From positions 1 through 10,475 of the forward strand of contig LT650014.1 of the NCBI GenBank assembly GCA_900128395.1: a DNA stretch of 10,475 bases. The letters run 5' to 3'. The notes under the pieces were generated by a model. It searched no databases and was not told where the DNA came from. It worked only from the letters and a program-made list of their open reading frames with translations. The stretch is from Stramenopiles sp. TOSAG23-2 (lineage: Eukaryota; Sar). Of this stretch, positions 7,149 to 10,475 are shown piece after piece; the stretch's first letter is position 1; every line of letters starts with the position of its first letter. Position numbers and translations under genes: made by a program.

Positions 7149-7311
7149 ATGGTGTGTAAAAATATGTGAACGGCACTAGTTTTTGTAAGTTAGGTTAAAG
7201 TGTTTAACAAGATTTAAAAATGAATCTGCAATTAATTGAGATACTTAATATGATAGCTTATATATTAATAGTTAATGGACTAGATGTTTTTCTCTTCGTC
7301 AATAAGTGCTC
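7149..7311. other. Short convergent spacer shared by two 3' ends
   Basis: 163 bp separate the stop of the leucine-rich-repeat gene from the stop of the secreted-protein gene on the opposite strand. AATAAA overlaps the stop at 7144-7149, probably too close to act as a poly(A) signal. The two 3' untranslated regions must be short or overlap. Confidence 0.5.
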
Positions 7312-10032
7312 TCAACTACCCCCTCCATGAGCACCCAACAACCTCCTCCTCCTGTCTACCCTACCTTCATTCACATCACCATAAGCAAATGCTTCACCAT
7401 CCTCTAATATCTCATAACCAACTGTACCATCTTGACGATATACATTTAATCCCACATTACCAGCCAAAAAGTGTTGCTCTTCACCACTTCCACCAACATG
7501 TTGAATGCATGTGCACAATGCCTTCGCTTCTGAGCATTTGAAACTAAATTTACCACTATCCTCAACTTGTACATCTTTTAATAATTCGCTGTTACATGTC
7601 CCTTTCGTTGTTTCCACGTAGGTGGTAAATTCTTTCCAATGGGCATTCCACCCTAATAACCGTCTCCTTCTATTATTTTTTTTACTTGCAACAACTTTTT
7701 TAATAGCTTCCTTTAATTTTTCGCCTGCCTTACTATCTTTAGGTTGCACCGAATTTGGTTTCTGTAAAGAAGTATATTTTGTCCCTACTAACATTGGGTT
7801 CCCATCTAATGCTAATTTAAATGTATTCCCAGTCACCGTCATTTCGTAGAACAATTGTTCTTTTGTCCAATGGTGGTCTAATGGCGTTGGTGCATCTGAA
7901 CCACATTGTTGACAGGAACCTAAATTTTTTGTTTTTTCACAACAATTATTCTTGTCTACGTAGATACCAAAATTAACAGTATTCCGTGGTAGATATTGCG
8001 GCAATTTGTTGGTGCTGCTACATCCTTCTGTTTCGGTACGTAAATATCCATTTGCCGATGAATCTAATTTTGCCAACAACACCCATTCTTTTTTACCCCC
8101 CACCTCCATATGTTGAAGTGAAACATCATTCCCGGTAAACATAGGGGCTTGTTCAAAACATTTATCTCCTACAGCAAAACGCGCATTTTCTGACAAAACC
8201 TTTACAAATGTTTCATCACGACCAATATCTTTCCGTATGCGAAACATGGCAATATTCACCATTCTTTCATCTGTTACGTCGAATGGTTGAAACATGGAAC
8301 AGAACACTTTTTTCTTTTCACTTAATTCTTTTTCGCTGGAAAGTTTTAGACGGCAAATGTTATTATTGTTAGGCTTATTTGCTTTTTTTAACGCCTGTTT
8401 GTTTCCACGTAGTTTCCTCATAATTTGTAAGAACGACGATGATTGAGGAACAAGAATATTTTTAGCATCTTGCGCTTTAAACAACGCTTTAAACTTCTTA
8501 TGAAATGAACTCATTAATTGAGCATATGGGTGAAACAATTGGCACATTTTAACTGCATCATTTACTGGTGACTGAAACACACGTGGACCACACAAATGGA
8601 TTTTTTTAAATACATGGATGATTTCTTCTTTTAATGTATCTGTATCTTTTAATTCACCCAGAACTTTCAACATTCCCTTCAGAAGATAACCCCCATGCGG
8701 ATGATTTTTACCTTTCGCTCTCAACACATCTAAGATCTCGCCATACAGCGCATTTTTTGTGACTTTACCACCCTGTGCCAGTGCAAACGGTACTATCTTC
8801 TGTCTTTCAACTTTTGTCGAGTTGCAGGTATCACCAGTAGATGCACAACAAATATTTGGCCAAAACTCTTTCGCATTCCCTAAATTACGTTTTGATAAAA
8901 TAATGTCAAAATCTGTTCTAAAATTACAAAAGGCGCTCACTAATTCATCACGGTTGATAGTTAAACACGTTTTATCGTCTACTTCCTCGTGCAATGGTAT
9001 AGCAGACATAATATGAACACGGCGGGTAGTTTCATGGTCTTCATCTTCATGTTTACATGCTATTTCACCATGTTTTTGATATTGGGCTGCGTGTTTTTCA
9101 CGCATCTCGTCGTAGTCTTTACGGACGTCATTTGTTGCTATCATACGTTGAAGTTTATTCACTTGCCCAGAATTAATTTCTTGTTCATAATTTTTTGATG
9201 CTGCAAATGATTTTGCTATTTGTTTTATTTGATTTTGGGTGTTCTCAAATAATTTGTCGATTTTTTTGTTTCTTTCGGCTTGTGTAGGGTCGTAACATCT
9301 AGTCGACCCCGCCTTTGAAACCATACCGCCGGGGCATGGTTTGCAGGTAACGGGATTTTTATCAGACACTTCACTAAACGTGTTTTTTGGGCACACGGTG
9401 CACTTTTTAATGTGTGGTATCTCACCATTATTACCGGGAAGTTGTATATACGTCATATGAAATCCGTGGCCCTTTGGACATTTTTTACATGCGGACACTT
9501 CTGATTGTCCACTATGACCCTCTGTTGACGGAGCATGAATTGGACAAGTCAAACATTTCTTCTTCCCCATCGCATAAGTATTTATGGGGCATTTGAAACA
9601 CGCAGATTGGCATATACAGACATTTGTATTCGAGCACTTTCTATATGAAGAACGAATGGAGTTAAAATGCAAACCTCCGTTTTCGTGAAAAAAACAACCT
9701 TTAGGATTATCTTGACTTGAATATCCATCTAACCACGAGCTTGCTTGAAACCTGCTTGCTTGAAAACCTTTTGCCTCTTTCCCGAAAATACTATGTAGTT
9801 CTTCGATAGACTTTTCCGCCAAACCTTTACACTCCTCAGCACTTCTTATCGGAAATACACAGGCACCATCTTCCACAATATTTCCTTGCCAAACCTCATC
9901 CGCCTGACAATCTTTCGGACCTTTCGGTTCCTTTCGCAAGTCGTCCACGGCAGAGGTAGTATCAAAAGTCGATACCAACACGAAAATACACAGCAATATG
10001 AAACAACTTCTTCTTTTTTTAAACAAACGCAT
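7312..10032 (-). CDS. Secreted cysteine-rich protein with ephrin-receptor-like repeats and two RRRRLLG motifs
   Basis: An intronless frame of 906 residues, stop TGA. The start is the first ATG (MRLFKKRRSC); an in-frame TTG at 10041 would add three residues. Residues 1-28 form a signal peptide: a basic start, the hydrophobic core CFILLCIFVLV and a likely cut after TSA. There is no other membrane segment, so secretion is expected. Residues 42-141 form a cysteine-containing domain with PKGCFFHENGGLHFN (110-124) and a closing KCSNTNVCIC, a pattern I associate with uncharacterised algal and protist secreted proteins. Residues 145-247 hold five CxxC pairs (145/148, 160/163, 182/185, 211/214, 230/233), mostly followed by Pro, as in ephrin-receptor-like/GCC2-GCC3 or TNFR-like repeats. 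The middle (250-570) is Lys/Glu-rich and helical with scattered cysteines. The C-terminal part has RRRRLLG at 788-794 and 894-900, the latter followed only by AHGGGS. A role in matrix, adhesion or a released peptide is inference; no enzyme motif is seen. Confidence 0.82.
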   Translation of the reverse strand: MRLFKKRRSCFILLCIFVLVSTFDTTSAVDDLRKEPKGPKDCQADEVWQGNIVEDGACVFPIRSAEECKGLAEKSIEELHSIFGKEAKGFQASRFQASSWLDGYSSQDNPKGCFFHENGGLHFNSIRSSYRKCSNTNVCICQSACFKCPINTYAMGKKKCLTCPIHAPSTEGHSGQSEVSACKKCPKGHGFHMTYIQLPGNNGEIPHIKKCTVCPKNTFSEVSDKNPVTCKPCPGGMVSKAGSTRCYDPTQAERNKKIDKLFENTQNQIKQIAKSFAASKNYEQEINSGQVNKLQRMIATNDVRKDYDEMREKHAAQYQKHGEIACKHEDEDHETTRRVHIMSAIPLHEEVDDKTCLTINRDELVSAFCNFRTDFDIILSKRNLGNAKEFWPNICCASTGDTCNSTKVERQKIVPFALAQGGKVTKNALYGEILDVLRAKGKNHPHGGYLLKGMLKVLGELKDTDTLKEEIIHVFKKIHLCGPRVFQSPVNDAVKMCQLFHPYAQLMSSFHKKFKALFKAQDAKNILVPQSSSFLQIMRKLRGNKQALKKANKPNNNNICRLKLSSEKELSEKKKVFCSMFQPFDVTDERMVNIAMFRIRKDIGRDETFVKVLSENARFAVGDKCFEQAPMFTGNDVSLQHMEVGGKKEWVLLAKLDSSANGYLRTETEGCSSTNKLPQYLPRNTVNFGIYVDKNNCCEKTKNLGSCQQCGSDAPTPLDHHWTKEQLFYEMTVTGNTFKLALDGNPMLVGTKYTSLQKPNSVQPKDSKAGEKLKEAIKKVVASKKNNRRRRLLGWNAHWKEFTTYVETTKGTCNSELLKDVQVEDSGKFSFKCSEAKALCTCIQHVGGSGEEQHFLAGNVGLNVYRQDGTVGYEILEDGEAFAYGDVNEGRVDRRRRLLGAHGGGS

Positions 10033-10475
10033 ACTGAACAATTGTACTAGTCAAGATCGTAAAGATAGTCTTCGATCGTTCAATAAAAAAGAGTTATACA
10101 GAACGCGGTGATATACTTTTAAAATATCCCTTTCGTGATAATTACAATACTTGAGTTCGCTTTTACGTATTGGCGATCAACAATTTCTAACCAGATAGTT
10201 GTTTTCTTCAACTTGTTGTGAATGGAATACACACAGTTCTGTAGAATATTATTGCAAATAATAAATCTATCCATTACATTTCCTCCACTTTTTTTATGTT
10301 TTCGACACCTCCTTTTATGCAATGGTACCTCCCTGATAAAAGACACCGAGATAGCATAGACACATCATTAAGCTTTTCGGCCGTTCCTTTATTTACCATA
10401 TGTTAAATATACTACTGGGAGGAACAAGATATATATATATAATAAATATAAATATTATATATATATATTATACTT
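10033..10475. other. Upstream region of the secreted-protein gene
   Basis: 443 bp with no convincing gene. On the minus strand, TATAAC (plus about 10094-10099) lies about 65 bp before the ATG, and a TATATC stretch lies slightly further upstream; either could be the promoter. The minus-strand open frame 10346-10119 needs a GTG start and has no recognisable features. The right end is a TA microsatellite. Confidence 0.5.
10429..10472. repeat. TA-rich, self-complementary microsatellite
   Basis: ATATATATATAT, then AATAAATATAAATATT, then TATATATATATATTA: almost pure A/T and largely self-complementary, so it could form a cruciform. Such tracts are also common assembly break points, and the window ends here. 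Confidence 0.85.

Noticed and set aside
5207-7160. CAGTATG shared by the starts at 5217 and 10032 as a common start signal
   Set aside because: Only two of four genes have it; seven bases around an ATG are too few to support a motif.
10033-10041. Start of the secreted-protein gene at 10041
   Set aside because: That codon is TTG. The ATG at 10032 gives an equally good signal peptide and is the normal choice in a eukaryote.
10119-10346. A 75-codon minus-strand frame upstream of the secreted-protein gene
   Set aside because: It begins with GTG, shows no domain or signal, and sits where a promoter is expected.

Overview
The window is AT-rich nuclear DNA of a protist. Four pieces of evidence point to a eukaryote: a 97-bp GT-AG intron with an exact TACTAAC branch site; long AT-rich spacers with TATA-like boxes; low-complexity Asn, Thr and Asp runs in coding sequence; and protein architectures typical of protists (an XK-related-like protein with ankyrin repeats, a polytopic membrane protein with leucine-rich repeats and a Notch-type cysteine module, and a secreted protein with ephrin-receptor-like cysteine repeats). 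A stramenopile (oomycete or alga-like relative) is my best guess from the leucine-rich-repeat membrane protein and the secreted protein, but that is recognition from memory, not a search. TAA and TGA are both used as stops, as in the standard code.

Layout. Positions 1-1924 (minus strand) hold the 5' part of a gene for an XK-related-like membrane protein. It has a Tudor/SH3-like insertion in a loop and C-terminal ankyrin-type repeats, and it runs off the left edge. Positions 1925-2396 are its upstream spacer, with a nine-codon upstream ORF, a two-copy 91-93 bp tandem duplication and four copies of an 8-mer. Positions 2397-4278 (minus strand) are a two-exon gene for a 594-residue, low-complexity, probably nuclear protein that I do not recognise. 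Positions 4279-5216 are the divergent spacer between this gene and the next. It holds five tandem copies of a 32-bp unit, inverted copies of the core of that unit, and a good TATA box. Positions 5217-7148 (plus strand) are an intronless gene for a 643-residue membrane protein with leucine-rich repeats and a Lin-12/Notch-like C-terminus. Its base composition changes sharply between the membrane half and the repeat half. Positions 7312-10032 (minus strand) are an intronless gene for a 906-residue secreted cysteine-rich protein carrying RRRRLLG twice. Positions 10033-10475 are its upstream region, ending in a TA-rich microsatellite.

Two open frames begin upstream of the true starts only if TTG is read as a start. 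For a eukaryote I place the starts at the first ATG (4278 and 10032).

The genes show no operon-like or pathway logic. Three of the four products act at the cell surface, at a membrane or outside the cell, which fits lipid handling, surface recognition or secretion, but nothing in the sequence ties them into one system. I see no rRNA, tRNA, transposon ORF or CRISPR array.
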